This document shows, one piece after another, positions 7,449-14,265 of a stretch of DNA of 15,903 bases. A program made the position numbers and the translations under genes. Each line of letters opens with the position of its first letter. Within the stretch, counting starts at the first letter, position 1. Origin of the DNA: Paraglaciecola arctica (GTDB lineage: Bacteria > Pseudomonadota > Gammaproteobacteria > Enterobacterales > Alteromonadaceae); contig QIJM01000567.1 in assembly GCA_003232445.1 (NCBI GenBank), positions 1 through 15,903 of the forward strand, in the 5' to 3' direction. Below the pieces are notes generated by a model. That model saw only the letters and a program-made list of their open reading frames with translations. It made no database searches and was not told where the DNA came from.

Positions 7449-7490
7449 TTAATAAGTTGAGAGTTAAGTTGCTGTGTTAATAAGTTGAGA
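7449..7490. repeat. 14-bp direct repeat behind the yebG LexA box
   Basis: TTAATAAGTTGAGA occurs at 7449-7462 and again at 7477-7490, with a 28-bp period. The DNA between the copies contains a related GTTAAGTTG. The first copy abuts the LexA box. It could be a small tandem duplication or binding sites for a second regulator; no function can be assigned. Confidence 0.45.
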
Positions 7491-7887
7491 ATATGTTTTT
7501 GATGAATATGGGGGTAGTGCGGTGCGGTGAGCTTCTAATGCCCTTTATTCTGCTTCAACTTGTGACCGACTTTAACAATGGTGTCTATTTTACTTAAGGA
7601 CAGCTTGCGTCAATTGCATTGCTGATTAAATTAGCCGTTAACCCAAAGGAATATTACATGAAACTTTATTATAAACCTGGTGCTTGCTCGTTATGTTAAT
7701 ACGGTTACTGGGGACTATATGAATTATTCTGTAGAAAAATATTTATCAATTGTTGATACCAGAACATCTCCTGCTGCAAAGGATCAGCCTCGAAAAGATC
7801 AAATAATTTCAAGGGTGTTACGAAAAAAATCTGATCAATAAAATTATCGTTATTTTTTAAAATAAGCTACTAGCCAAAAAAAGAGAC
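7491..7887. other. Gene-poor stretch between yebG and fdx (decayed DNA)
   Basis: No intact gene is visible on either strand. The stretch holds the 12-codon gst relic at 7658-7699. It also holds a 40-codon open frame at 7719-7841 (+, ATG behind GGGG, starting MNYSVEKYLSIVD, lysine/arginine-rich towards its end) that I do not recognise and do not call as a gene. The isc terminator is at the right end. iscX is not present. I read the stretch as a site of past deletion. Confidence 0.5.
7658..7699 (+). pseudogene. Relic of a glutathione S-transferase gene (first 12 codons)
   Basis: Behind an intact ribosome binding site (AAAGGA, 7645-7650) an ATG opens a frame reading MKLYYKPGACSL, followed by Cys and a TAA stop. 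This is the conserved start of bacterial glutathione S-transferases of the GstA type (E. coli begins MKLFYKPGACSLASHI), including the GACS segment near the active site. Real enzymes have about 200 residues; none of the remaining domain is seen in any frame downstream. I infer that a deletion removed the gene and left its start region. Twelve consecutive matching residues plus a good ribosome binding site make coincidence unlikely, but the stretch is short. Confidence 0.6.
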
Positions 7888-7902
7888 TCAAGTGGCTAGT
7901 AG
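7859..7902 (-). terminator. Terminator of the isc operon, overlapping the end of fdx
   Basis: A perfect 10-bp stem CTACTAGCCA / TGGCTAGTAG (7893-7902 and 7867-7876) encloses a 16-nt loop, followed on the minus strand by CTTATTTT. The fdx stop codon (7888-7890) lies inside the loop and the first stem arm encodes fdx residues. The hairpin is clear; the long loop and impure T-run lower certainty that it terminates efficiently. Confidence 0.65.
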
Positions 7903-8256
7903 TAATTTATACCAATCCATCCTAACAATTTTAGCGCTAATGTCCTTCACTTTAGGGATTTCGACTACTAAGTCTTCATCTTGAATAATAGCTTGGCAAC
8001 CTAGCCTTGAATCGGGTTCTAGCCCCCATGCTTTATCTAACATATCATCTTCCAACTCGTCTCCTTCTTTTAGGGAGTCAAAACCTTCACGTACAATGAT
8101 GTGACAAGTGGTGCAAGCGCATACTTTTTCGCAGGCGTGTTCAATACCAATTCCGTTTTTCAAAGCAAGATTTAATACTGATGTGCCTTTTTCACCTTCT
8201 AAAACGGCGCCATCTGGGCACAACTCATCATGAGGCAAAAAGATTACTTGTGGCAT
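7888..8256 (-). CDS. fdx: ISC-type [2Fe-2S] ferredoxin with altered C-terminus
   Basis: Electron donor for iron-sulfur cluster assembly on IscU. The 122-residue product matches E. coli Fdx (111 residues) from MPQVIFLPHDELCPDGAVL to LVVEIPK. The four cluster ligands are Cys42, Cys48, Cys51 (CEKVCACTTC) and Cys87 (RLGCQA). The ATG start has AGGAG. After residue 102 the family end (E. coli YTINHAREH) is replaced by VKDISAK, then a tail from about residue 109 to 117 encoded by a 24-bp dispersed repeat, then LLLAT encoded by the terminator stem. The protein is therefore about ten residues longer than usual. The cluster-binding core is intact, so it should be functional. It is the last gene of the operon, and iscX is missing. 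Confidence 0.95.
   Translation of the reverse strand: MPQVIFLPHDELCPDGAVLEGEKGTSVLNLALKNGIGIEHACEKVCACTTCHIIVREGFDSLKEGDELEDDMLDKAWGLEPDSRLGCQAIIQDEDLVVEIPKVKDISAKIVRMDWYKLLLAT
7907..7930. repeat. 24-bp exact repeat, copy 2 (inside the 3' end of fdx)
   Basis: Identical over 24 bp to 3332-3355. Here it lies within fdx and is read through in an open frame, contributing residues around IVRMDWYK. The position at the point where Fdx leaves family similarity suggests that its arrival, or a rearrangement at it, displaced the original stop codon. Confidence 0.75.
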
Positions 8257-8291
8257 AGTTAGACTCCTAATATTCAGTAAAGTTATTCAGT

Positions 8292-10154
8292 TTATATACG
8301 GTCAACTGATTGACCGGAGAAGGCACGTTTAATCGATTGATCCATGCGTTTCTGCGCAAAGGTTTCGCTTAATTTGTCTACTTGTTCGATAGCGGCTTTG
8401 ATGGCGTCTTTGTCTGTGCCCTTGGCCAGCTCATTAAGTTTTGTGAGCTCGGCTTGTATGGCTTGGATTTCTGATGTCTCAAGTAAAGCTTGGCCGTCTG
8501 CATCTAATGCCCCTTTCAAGTTTTCTTGCACTCTGGAGGCTTCAACTTGTTGTTCTTTGAGCATACGAGCCTGCATATCGCCTTTGGCGTTATCCATCGA
8601 CGCTTTTAACATCTCGGCAATTTCATTGTCTTCTAATCCATATGAAGGCTTGACTTGAATTTCGGCCTGTACACCTGTGGACTTTTCCATGGCGCTAACG
8701 TTTAACAAACCATCAGCATCTACTTGAAAGGTCACCCGTATATGCGCAGCACCGGCGACCATGGGAGGAATACCTTGTAAGGTGAATTTGGCAAGGGATC
8801 TACAATCCTTAACCAACTCACGTTCGCCTTGCACCACATGCACCATCATCACGGTTTGGCCATCTTTAAAGGTGGTAAATTCTTGTGCTTTGGCAACGGG
8901 GATAGTGGTATTGCGCTGAATAACTTTTTCAGTCAAACCGCCCATGGTTTCTATGCCTAAAGATAACGGCAGCACATCGAGTAACAACATGTCACTATCC
9001 GGCTTATTGCCGACTAGAATATCCGCTTGAATGGCGGCACCAATAGCGACCACTCGATCAGGGTCGATCGAAGTAAGCGGGGTGCGCTCAAAAAACTCAC
9101 CTACTTGTTGGCAAACCAAAGGCACGCGGGTCGAACCACCGACCATCACCACTTCAATCACTTGCTCTTTTTCTAGCTGGGCGTCTTTTAATGCTCTGCG
9201 ACAGGCTCGTAAGGTGTTTTTCACCAAAGGACCGATGAGCTTTTCAAATTTATCAATACTGACCATCACCGAGTGGTGTTTGTCGGTATCGTCTTCAAAT
9301 TGCACGATATGCACAGACTCATGACTTAACGCTTCTTTGGCCTCTTTGGCTTTATCTAGAAGAATACGGTGTAAGCTTTTAGATAACTGACCTGTTAATT
9401 CACTTTGCTGACGAATAAATTCCACCAGCATGGCATCAAAATCATCGCCACCCAGTGCAGAGTCTCCGCCGGTAGAAAGCACTTCGAATACACCTTTACT
9501 TAATTGCAAAATAGAAATATCAAAGGTGCCGCCACCTAAATCATAAACGGCAATAATGCCCTCTTGGCCTGAATCCAAACCGTAAGCGACAGCTGCTGCT
9601 GTGGGTTCGTTGAGCAAACGTAATACCTTTAAACCTGCCAGTGCTGCGGCATCTTTGGTGCCTTGGCGCTGTGCATCATCAAAATAGGCAGGAACTGTGA
9701 CTACCGCACCTTGTAACTCGGCACCTAAGGTTTGCTCTGCTCGCTTTTTTAGCTCGTTTAATATTTTTGCCGATACCTGAACTGGGTTCACATCACCCGA
9801 AGCAACTGTCATCACTGGCGATAGAGAGTCGGTAAATTGGTAAGGTAAATTGGGGTAAGCCGTTTGAACATCTTGCGCAGAACGGCCTAAAAAACGCTTA
9901 ACCGAGACAATAGTATTAGACGGGTCAATACTTGCCTGTTGTTTAGCGTCTTGTCCAATCACCTCTACATCGGCTAAATATCTGACCACTGAAGGTAATA
10001 AATGTCTACCTTGGGAGTCAGGTAATGTCAGTGCTTCACCACTACGTACAGATGCCACTAATGAGTTAGTGGTACCTAAATCGATACCAACCGCTAATTT
10101 GCGTTGATGAGGGGCGGCGCTTTGACCGGGTTCAGATATTTGCAGTAATGCCAT
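8292..10154 (-). CDS. hscA: Fe-S assembly Hsp70 chaperone HscA
   Basis: Specialised Hsp70 that, driven by ATP and HscB, binds the LPPVK motif of IscU and promotes release of its cluster to acceptor proteins. The 620-residue protein (E. coli 616) begins MALLQISEPGQSAAPHQRK. It has the ATPase motifs GIDLGTTNS (residues 23-31), YDLGGGTFDIS (204-214) and MVGGSTRVPLV (337-347). The hydrophobic interdomain linker LLLDVLPLSLG (390-400) is followed by the substrate-binding domain, and the protein ends MDQSIKRAFSGQSVDRI. It is clearly HscA and not DnaK, by this start, the end and the isc context. It lies between hscB (46 bp) and fdx (35 bp) in one operon. Confidence 0.98.
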   Translation of the reverse strand: MALLQISEPGQSAAPHQRKLAVGIDLGTTNSLVASVRSGEALTLPDSQGRHLLPSVVRYLADVEVIGQDAKQQASIDPSNTIVSVKRFLGRSAQDVQTAYPNLPYQFTDSLSPVMTVASGDVNPVQVSAKILNELKKRAEQTLGAELQGAVVTVPAYFDDAQRQGTKDAAALAGLKVLRLLNEPTAAAVAYGLDSGQEGIIAVYDLGGGTFDISILQLSKGVFEVLSTGGDSALGGDDFDAMLVEFIRQQSELTGQLSKSLHRILLDKAKEAKEALSHESVHIVQFEDDTDKHHSVMVSIDKFEKLIGPLVKNTLRACRRALKDAQLEKEQVIEVVMVGGSTRVPLVCQQVGEFFERTPLTSIDPDRVVAIGAAIQADILVGNKPDSDMLLLDVLPLSLGIETMGGLTEKVIQRNTTIPVAKAQEFTTFKDGQTVMMVHVVQGERELVKDCRSLAKFTLQGIPPMVAGAAHIRVTFQVDADGLLNVSAMEKSTGVQAEIQVKPSYGLEDNEIAEMLKASMDNAKGDMQARMLKEQQVEASRVQENLKGALDADGQALLETSEIQAIQAELTKLNELAKGTDKDAIKAAIEQVDKLSETFAQKRMDQSIKRAFSGQSVDRI

Positions 10155-10200
10155 GGTCTAATGTGTTTCTTTTAGGTTGTGTTGAATAAAGTTAAAAAGG

Positions 10201-10728
10201 TTAGAAATCACTTAATACATCTTCTTTTAGCTCAATTTCAGACAACATTTTATATAAAAATTTAAGTTGGCGAATAACATCGGCCGCATTTTGTTCGGCC
10301 ATTGCTTGATCGCTTTCAAGGAAATTTCTTAACTTAGTTAAATCACTTTTAATCGTTTGATTAATTTCATCTTCCAATGACTCTAACGCACTCAAAGGAT
10401 CGGTTCGCTCAGCTATTTCAGCTAACTCTTCACGCCATTCAATTTGTTGCATCAAAAAAGCGCTGTCTTTTATGGTGTGTTGTTCATGTTGTAAATCGAT
10501 ACCGCGCAAACTCAGTAGATATTCGGCTCTGGATAAGGGTGATTTGAGCACCGAGTATGCATCGTTCACTTGAGCATTCTTTTGAACAGCCACTAACTTT
10601 TGTTGCTCGCTGCCGCTGGCAAATTTATCTGGGTGAGTTAAACGCTGTAACTGCTGATAGGTTTGTGGCAATACAGACAAATCCACATCGAAAGACACGG
10701 GAATATTAAAGAGTTCGAAATAATTCAT
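10201..10728 (-). CDS. hscB: Fe-S assembly J-protein co-chaperone HscB
   Basis: J-domain co-chaperone that delivers IscU to HscA and stimulates its ATPase. The 175-residue protein (E. coli 171) has the N-terminal J domain MNYFELFNIP... with the HPD tripeptide at residues 32-34 (THPDKFASGS), then SRAEYLLSLRG, the EQHTIKDSAFLMQQIEWREEL segment of the C-terminal IscU-binding helical bundle, and RQLKFLYKMLSEIE near the end. The ATG start has no strong ribosome binding site, so translation may depend on coupling or an open leader. It lies 58 bp after iscA and 46 bp before hscA. Confidence 0.96.
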   Translation of the reverse strand: MNYFELFNIPVSFDVDLSVLPQTYQQLQRLTHPDKFASGSEQQKLVAVQKNAQVNDAYSVLKSPLSRAEYLLSLRGIDLQHEQHTIKDSAFLMQQIEWREELAEIAERTDPLSALESLEDEINQTIKSDLTKLRNFLESDQAMAEQNAADVIRQLKFLYKMLSEIELKEDVLSDF

Positions 10729-10786
10729 CTGATTTTTAATAGGTTAGGTGCGTGTTAAGTGCGGCACAGTTTAACAAAAGATAACG

Positions 10787-11110
10787 TTAAACATTAAAGC
10801 TTTCGCCACAACCACACTCGCCATTTGCATTGGGGTTGGTAAATTGAAAACCTTCGTTTAAGCCTTCTTTGGCAAAATCCAGATGAGTACCATCTAGATA
10901 AGCCAAACTTTTACCATCAATAATAATTTTTACACCGTTATCTTCGAATATTTTGTCGTCGGCATTAACATCATCAACAAACTCAAGTACATAAGCTAAA
11001 CCAGAACAGCCAGTGGTTTTAACACCAAGACGCAACCCTAAACCCGATCCTCTATTTTCGAGAAAAGTTTTTGCACGTAATGCAGCGCTGTCGGATACGG
11101 TAATTGCCAC
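10787..11110 (-). CDS. iscA: A-type Fe-S carrier IscA
   Basis: Carrier that takes Fe-S clusters or iron towards target apoproteins. The 107-residue protein has the same length as E. coli IscA and is nearly colinear with it. The three conserved cysteines are Cys35 (TTGCSG), Cys99 and Cys101 (ECGCGESF). The start is GTG (11108-11110) with AGGAG six bases upstream; the encoded MAITVSDSAA matches the family start, so GTG is secure. It lies 34 bp downstream of iscU. Confidence 0.97.
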   Translation of the reverse strand: MAITVSDSAALRAKTFLENRGSGLGLRLGVKTTGCSGLAYVLEFVDDVNADDKIFEDNGVKIIIDGKSLAYLDGTHLDFAKEGLNEGFQFTNPNANGECGCGESFNV

Positions 11111-11144
11111 TGGCTACTCCTACTTAAATTAACAATCTTTTAAC

Positions 11145-11525
11145 TTAGACTTGACGGCTTTTGTAATCTGCAACTGCTGCTTTAATGGCGTCTTCAGCCA
11201 AAATAGAGCAGTGAATTTTCACTGGTGGTAAAGCTAACTCTTCAGCGATGTCCATATTACTGATAGCCGTAGCTTCATCTAAAGACTTGCCTTTTACCCA
11301 TTCAGTTACCAATGAGCTTGAAGCTATGGCTGAACCACAACCGTAAGTTTTAAACTTTGCGTCTTGAATAATACCGTTGTCATCAATCTTCAATTGTAAC
11401 TTCATCACGTCACCACAAGCAGGTGCGCCAACCATACCGGTTGCAATTGTAGGATCGTTTTTATCAAAACCACCAACGTTGCGGGGGTTTTCGTAGTGGT
11501 CTATTACTTTTTCGCTATAAGCCAT
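11145..11525 (-). CDS. iscU: Fe-S cluster scaffold IscU
   Basis: Scaffold on which IscS sulfur and iron are assembled into [2Fe-2S] clusters. The 126-residue protein begins MAYSEKVIDHYENPRNVG as in E. coli. Cluster-site residues are Cys37 and Asp39 (ACGDVMK), Cys63 (YGCGSA), and His105 and Cys106 (KIHCS). The HscA recognition motif LPPVK is at residues 99-103. I chose the ATG at 11523-11525, which has AAGG and the family start. An upstream in-frame ATG (11556-11558) would add 11 residues with no family support and lies in a hairpin. It is third in the isc operon, 83 bp after iscS. Confidence 0.97.
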   Translation of the reverse strand: MAYSEKVIDHYENPRNVGGFDKNDPTIATGMVGAPACGDVMKLQLKIDDNGIIQDAKFKTYGCGSAIASSSLVTEWVKGKSLDEATAISNMDIAEELALPPVKIHCSILAEDAIKAAVADYKSRQV

Positions 11526-11550
11526 GATCTTTACCTTTTCGGTTATGTGC

Positions 11551-11569
11551 TGCAGCATTCATTGCTGCA
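11551..11569 (-). other. Stem-loop between iscS and iscU
   Basis: A perfect 7-bp stem TGCAGCA / TGCTGCA closes a 5-nt loop in the 83-bp iscS-iscU gap, ending 25 bp before the iscU start. No T-run follows. In the transcript it could limit decay or set different levels of iscRS and iscUA mRNA; this role is inference only. Confidence 0.5.
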
Positions 11570-11608
11570 ACCCATTAATATTAATTCGCTAATTTAGTGG
11601 TTGACGAC

Positions 11609-12832
11609 TCAGTGGTGAGCCCACTCTACCGTGCTTAAATCTATGCCTTCTTTGTACATATCCCAAAGCGGCGACATATCACGTAACTTCTCTATCGCGT
11701 TACGTATCACGCCAATCACATAATCAATTTCAGCTTCTGTGGTAAAACGCCCCATAGTGAAACGGATTGAACTGTGCGCTAATTCGTCGTTTAAGCCCAA
11801 TGCTCTGAGAACATATGAAGGCTCAAGGCTGGCAGAAGTACAAGCAGAGCCAGAAGACACGGCCATATCTTTCAGAGCCATAATCAAAGATTCACCTTCA
11901 ACATAAGCAAAGCTCACATTTAAATTACCTGCTATACGACTGTCCATATCACCGTTTAAAAACACGGCTTCCATATCTTTAATGCCGTTCCATAATTTGT
12001 TGCGTAAAATCATTAAACGTTGATTTTCAGCGACCATTTCTTGTTTTGCAATGCGGAAGGCTTCGCCCATACCCACAATTTGGTGCGTCGCCATAGTGCC
12101 AGAACGCATACCACGCTCATGACCGCCACCATGCATTTGCGCTTCTAGGCGAATACGTGGTTTACGACGCACAAACAATGCACCTATGCCTTTAGGCCCA
12201 TAAGTTTTATGAGCAGAAAACGACATCAAATCTACTTTGGTTGTGTGTAAATCGATGGGTACTTTACCCGTACTTTGTGCTGCATCAACATGGAACAAAA
12301 CTTTGCGTTCACGGCACATTTCGCCAATAGATGCAATATCTTGAATAACACCGATTTCGTTATTTACGTGCATGACACTGATCAAAATAGTATCAGGGCG
12401 GATAGCTGCAATCAGTTTGTTTAAGAGAATTAAACCATTAGGTTCTGGGTCGAGATAAGTCACTTCATAACCTTCTCGCTCTAGCTGACGCATAGTATCT
12501 AATACCGCTTTATGCTCAGTTTTAAGGGTAATAAGGTGTTTACCTTTTTTACCATAAAAATTAGCCGCGCCTTTAATGGCTAGGTTATTGGATTCAGTCG
12601 CACCTGAAGTAAATACAATTTCTCTTGGGTCAGCATTAACCAAATCAGCAATTTGGTTACGAGCTACATCTACTGCTTCTTCTGCTACCCAACCAAATTT
12701 GTGTGAACGAGATGCAGGGTTACCAAATACACCGTCAGTGGTTAAGCAGTCGGCCATTTTGGCTGCGACACGAGGATCTACTGGTGTAGTTGAAGAATAA
12801 TCCAGATAGATCGGAAGCTTTAATTCGCTCAT
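11609..12832 (-). CDS. iscS: Cysteine desulfurase IscS
   Basis: PLP enzyme that converts cysteine to alanine and passes the sulfur as persulfide to IscU and to tRNA thiolation and other sulfur pathways. The 407-residue protein (E. coli 404, three extra residues at the N-terminus) has the PLP lysine Lys209 in SFSAHKTYGPKG, His107 (KTEHKAV) and Asp183 (HVDAAQS). The persulfide cysteine Cys331 lies in SSGSACTSASLEPSYVLRALG, and the end STVEWAHH is conserved. The ATG start has GGAG upstream. It lies 12 bp after iscR, so it is translated from the same IscR-controlled mRNA. Confidence 0.98.
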   Translation of the reverse strand: MSELKLPIYLDYSSTTPVDPRVAAKMADCLTTDGVFGNPASRSHKFGWVAEEAVDVARNQIADLVNADPREIVFTSGATESNNLAIKGAANFYGKKGKHLITLKTEHKAVLDTMRQLEREGYEVTYLDPEPNGLILLNKLIAAIRPDTILISVMHVNNEIGVIQDIASIGEMCRERKVLFHVDAAQSTGKVPIDLHTTKVDLMSFSAHKTYGPKGIGALFVRRKPRIRLEAQMHGGGHERGMRSGTMATHQIVGMGEAFRIAKQEMVAENQRLMILRNKLWNGIKDMEAVFLNGDMDSRIAGNLNVSFAYVEGESLIMALKDMAVSSGSACTSASLEPSYVLRALGLNDELAHSSIRFTMGRFTTEAEIDYVIGVIRNAIEKLRDMSPLWDMYKEGIDLSTVEWAHH

Positions 12833-12844
12833 TTTTTACTCCGC

Positions 12845-13333
12845 TTAAAGCTGCAAACTGATAGAAACGTCGTTTGACGCTATTTGATTATAATGTTTAT
12901 GTTTGTCTTGTCTTTCGGCAACTTTCTTCACATCATGCTGCTGCATGAGTTCGCCTAAAGTAATACCATCTAGAAATACACTAATTTTGTCGCTTAGGCC
13001 TTCCCATAAATTATGGGTTAGGCAACGTTCTCCGCCTTGGCAACCACCTTGACCTTGACACTTAGTCGCATCAACGGATTCATTCACGGCTCGGATCACG
13101 TCACCGATAGATATTTCGTTAGCTTCACGACCCAGCTTATAACCGCCACCTGGACCACGTACGCTATCTACCAAATTTTCTCTGCGTAAACGGGAGAACA
13201 GTTGTTCAAGGTAAGACAAAGAAATTTCTTGGCGTTCGGATATATCAGCTAAAGACACAGGTCCGCGTTGCGAATGTAAAGACACATCTAACATAGCTGT
13301 CACTGCGTAACGACCTTTAGAAGTCAATTTCAT
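12845..13333 (-). CDS. iscR: Fe-S cluster-sensing transcriptional regulator IscR
   Basis: Rrf2-family regulator that binds a [2Fe-2S] cluster and represses the isc operon when clusters are sufficient; apo-IscR acts at other sites. The 162-residue protein has the winged-helix domain MKLTSKGRYAVTAMLDV...LADISERQEISLSYLEQLFSRLR. The three cluster cysteines are Cys92, Cys98 and Cys104, and His107 is the fourth ligand, at the same positions as in E. coli. I chose the ATG at 13331-13333, which gives the family start MKLTSKGRYAV; an in-frame TTG three codons upstream is not needed. It is the first gene of the operon and is preceded by two type-1 IscR sites, so autorepression is very likely. Confidence 0.97.
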   Translation of the reverse strand: MKLTSKGRYAVTAMLDVSLHSQRGPVSLADISERQEISLSYLEQLFSRLRRENLVDSVRGPGGGYKLGREANEISIGDVIRAVNESVDATKCQGQGGCQGGERCLTHNLWEGLSDKISVFLDGITLGELMQQHDVKKVAERQDKHKHYNQIASNDVSISLQL

Positions 13334-13364
13334 AGTAATCAATCCAATACCAAATTTGAGTCAA

Positions 13365-13393
13365 ATTTTCACATACCTGACTATTTTAGTCAA
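13365..13393 (-). promoter_or_regulatory. Candidate iscR operon promoter
   Basis: TTGACT (13388-13393, inside the proximal IscR site) and GAAAAT (13365-13370) are 17 bp apart on the minus strand and would start transcription about 25 bp before iscR. The -10 matches poorly, but overlap with the operator fits repression by blocking RNA polymerase. Confidence 0.35.
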
Positions 13394-13397
13394 GTAT
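13373..13397. promoter_or_regulatory. Type-1 IscR binding site, proximal
   Basis: Reading the minus strand, this 25-bp site fits the type-1 IscR consensus as I recall it from E. coli at every position: ATAC, TTGACT, an A-rich centre, TAGTCAGG, TAT. It is 40-65 bp before iscR. [2Fe-2S]-IscR should bind here and repress the operon. Confidence 0.88.
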
Positions 13398-13422
13398 TTA
13401 ACCTAGTGTTTTAGTCAAGTAT
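13398..13422. promoter_or_regulatory. Type-1-like IscR binding site, distal
   Basis: Immediately adjoining the proximal site, this 25-bp stretch shares ATACTTGACTAAAA with it but has a degenerate second half (CACTAGGTTAA), about 21 of 25 matches to the consensus. Two sites also occur at the E. coli iscR promoter. Confidence 0.65.
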
Positions 13423-13432
13423 TATTTATAAC

Positions 13433-14242
13433 TTATATCTGTGGGTCAAAGGCATCACAGGCCTTTTTAATGTCTTTCACCAACTCGTTATCAGCAAAGT
13501 CTTCTAAGCCTAGAGTTGGTAATGATTTACCACAGACATTACCGCCCATTTTATTGATTGCTTGGCACATTTCCTCAACTTTTGAATCAACAAGATGAAC
13601 ATGATCCACCATCACGCCTATAGCATGCGCAATGGGGTCAGGATTATCGGTTGCTACCGCATAAGCATCAAAACCGTACTTTTCGGCTATTTTTTCACGC
13701 TCATCATTAGTTGGCGCTTCTGGTTTATTCTGCTGCACCACCACGCGACCAGGAATACCAATTACCGTGGCATTTTCTGGTACATCACGTACCACTACTG
13801 AGTTCGAGCCGACCTTTGCACCTTTATACATAGTGATTGGCCCCAGTACTTTGGCCCCAGCACCTACTACTACGTTATCTTCTAAGGTCGGGTGTCGCTT
13901 ACCTGCATTCCAACTTGTACCGCCAAGAGTGACACCATGATACAAAGTCACATCGTTACCAATCTCTGCTGTTTCACCAATCACAACGCCCATGCCGTGG
14001 TCGATAAAAAAGCGTCGACCTAATTTAGCGCCCGGATGAATCTCAATACCGGTTAACCAACGAGAAAAAGTTGAAATGGAACGCGCTAACCACTTCCAAT
14101 TCGCTTTCCACAATTTATGGCTAAGACGATGAACCCAAATGGCATGCAAACCTGGGTAATTAGTGAGTATCTCGAAGGTATTACGTGCGGCAGGATCACG
14201 ATGAAATACACTCTGCACATCTTCTTTAATTCTACTGAACAT
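13433..14242 (-). CDS. cysE: Serine O-acetyltransferase
   Basis: Transfers acetyl from acetyl-CoA to serine, giving O-acetylserine, the precursor of cysteine. The 269-residue protein has a short N-terminal helical part (about 1-60), then a left-handed beta-helix of hexapeptide repeats (about 65-170). The active-site segment is FFIDHGMGVVIGET with His82, and His117 lies in GKRHPTL. The E. coli catalytic Asp143 position reads Glu (TGIEIHPG, Glu67), as in some short-form enzymes. A C-terminal extension of about 100 residues follows the beta-helix. The layout differs from E. coli CysE (long N-terminal domain) and resembles the EpsC/NifP-type enzymes found next to isc genes. It lies 23 bp after trmJ; no terminator separates it from iscR, so read-through into isc is possible. 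Confidence 0.93.
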   Translation of the reverse strand: MFSRIKEDVQSVFHRDPAARNTFEILTNYPGLHAIWVHRLSHKLWKANWKWLARSISTFSRWLTGIEIHPGAKLGRRFFIDHGMGVVIGETAEIGNDVTLYHGVTLGGTSWNAGKRHPTLEDNVVVGAGAKVLGPITMYKGAKVGSNSVVVRDVPENATVIGIPGRVVVQQNKPEAPTNDEREKIAEKYGFDAYAVATDNPDPIAHAIGVMVDHVHLVDSKVEEMCQAINKMGGNVCGKSLPTLGLEDFADNELVKDIKKACDAFDPQI

Positions 14243-14265
14243 TTATTATCCCGAACTGAGGTTGC

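Noticed and set aside
8344..10128. Open frames on the plus strand opposite hscA (for example 8344-8658 and 9031-9324)
   Set aside because: They lie fully antisense to a strongly conserved gene, show no recognisable protein and have no good ribosome binding site; they are shadows of hscA codon use.
11526..11558. Longer iscU start 11 codons upstream
   Set aside because: The extra residues have no family counterpart, the ATG lies in a hairpin, and the downstream ATG has a good ribosome binding site and the exact family start.
12576..12800. Plus-strand open frame opposite iscS
   Set aside because: Antisense to conserved iscS sequence, with no family similarity or start signals.
13334..13342. 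iscR start at TTG three codons upstream
   Set aside because: The ATG at 13333 gives the conserved MKLTSKGRYAV start; the TTG offers nothing better.
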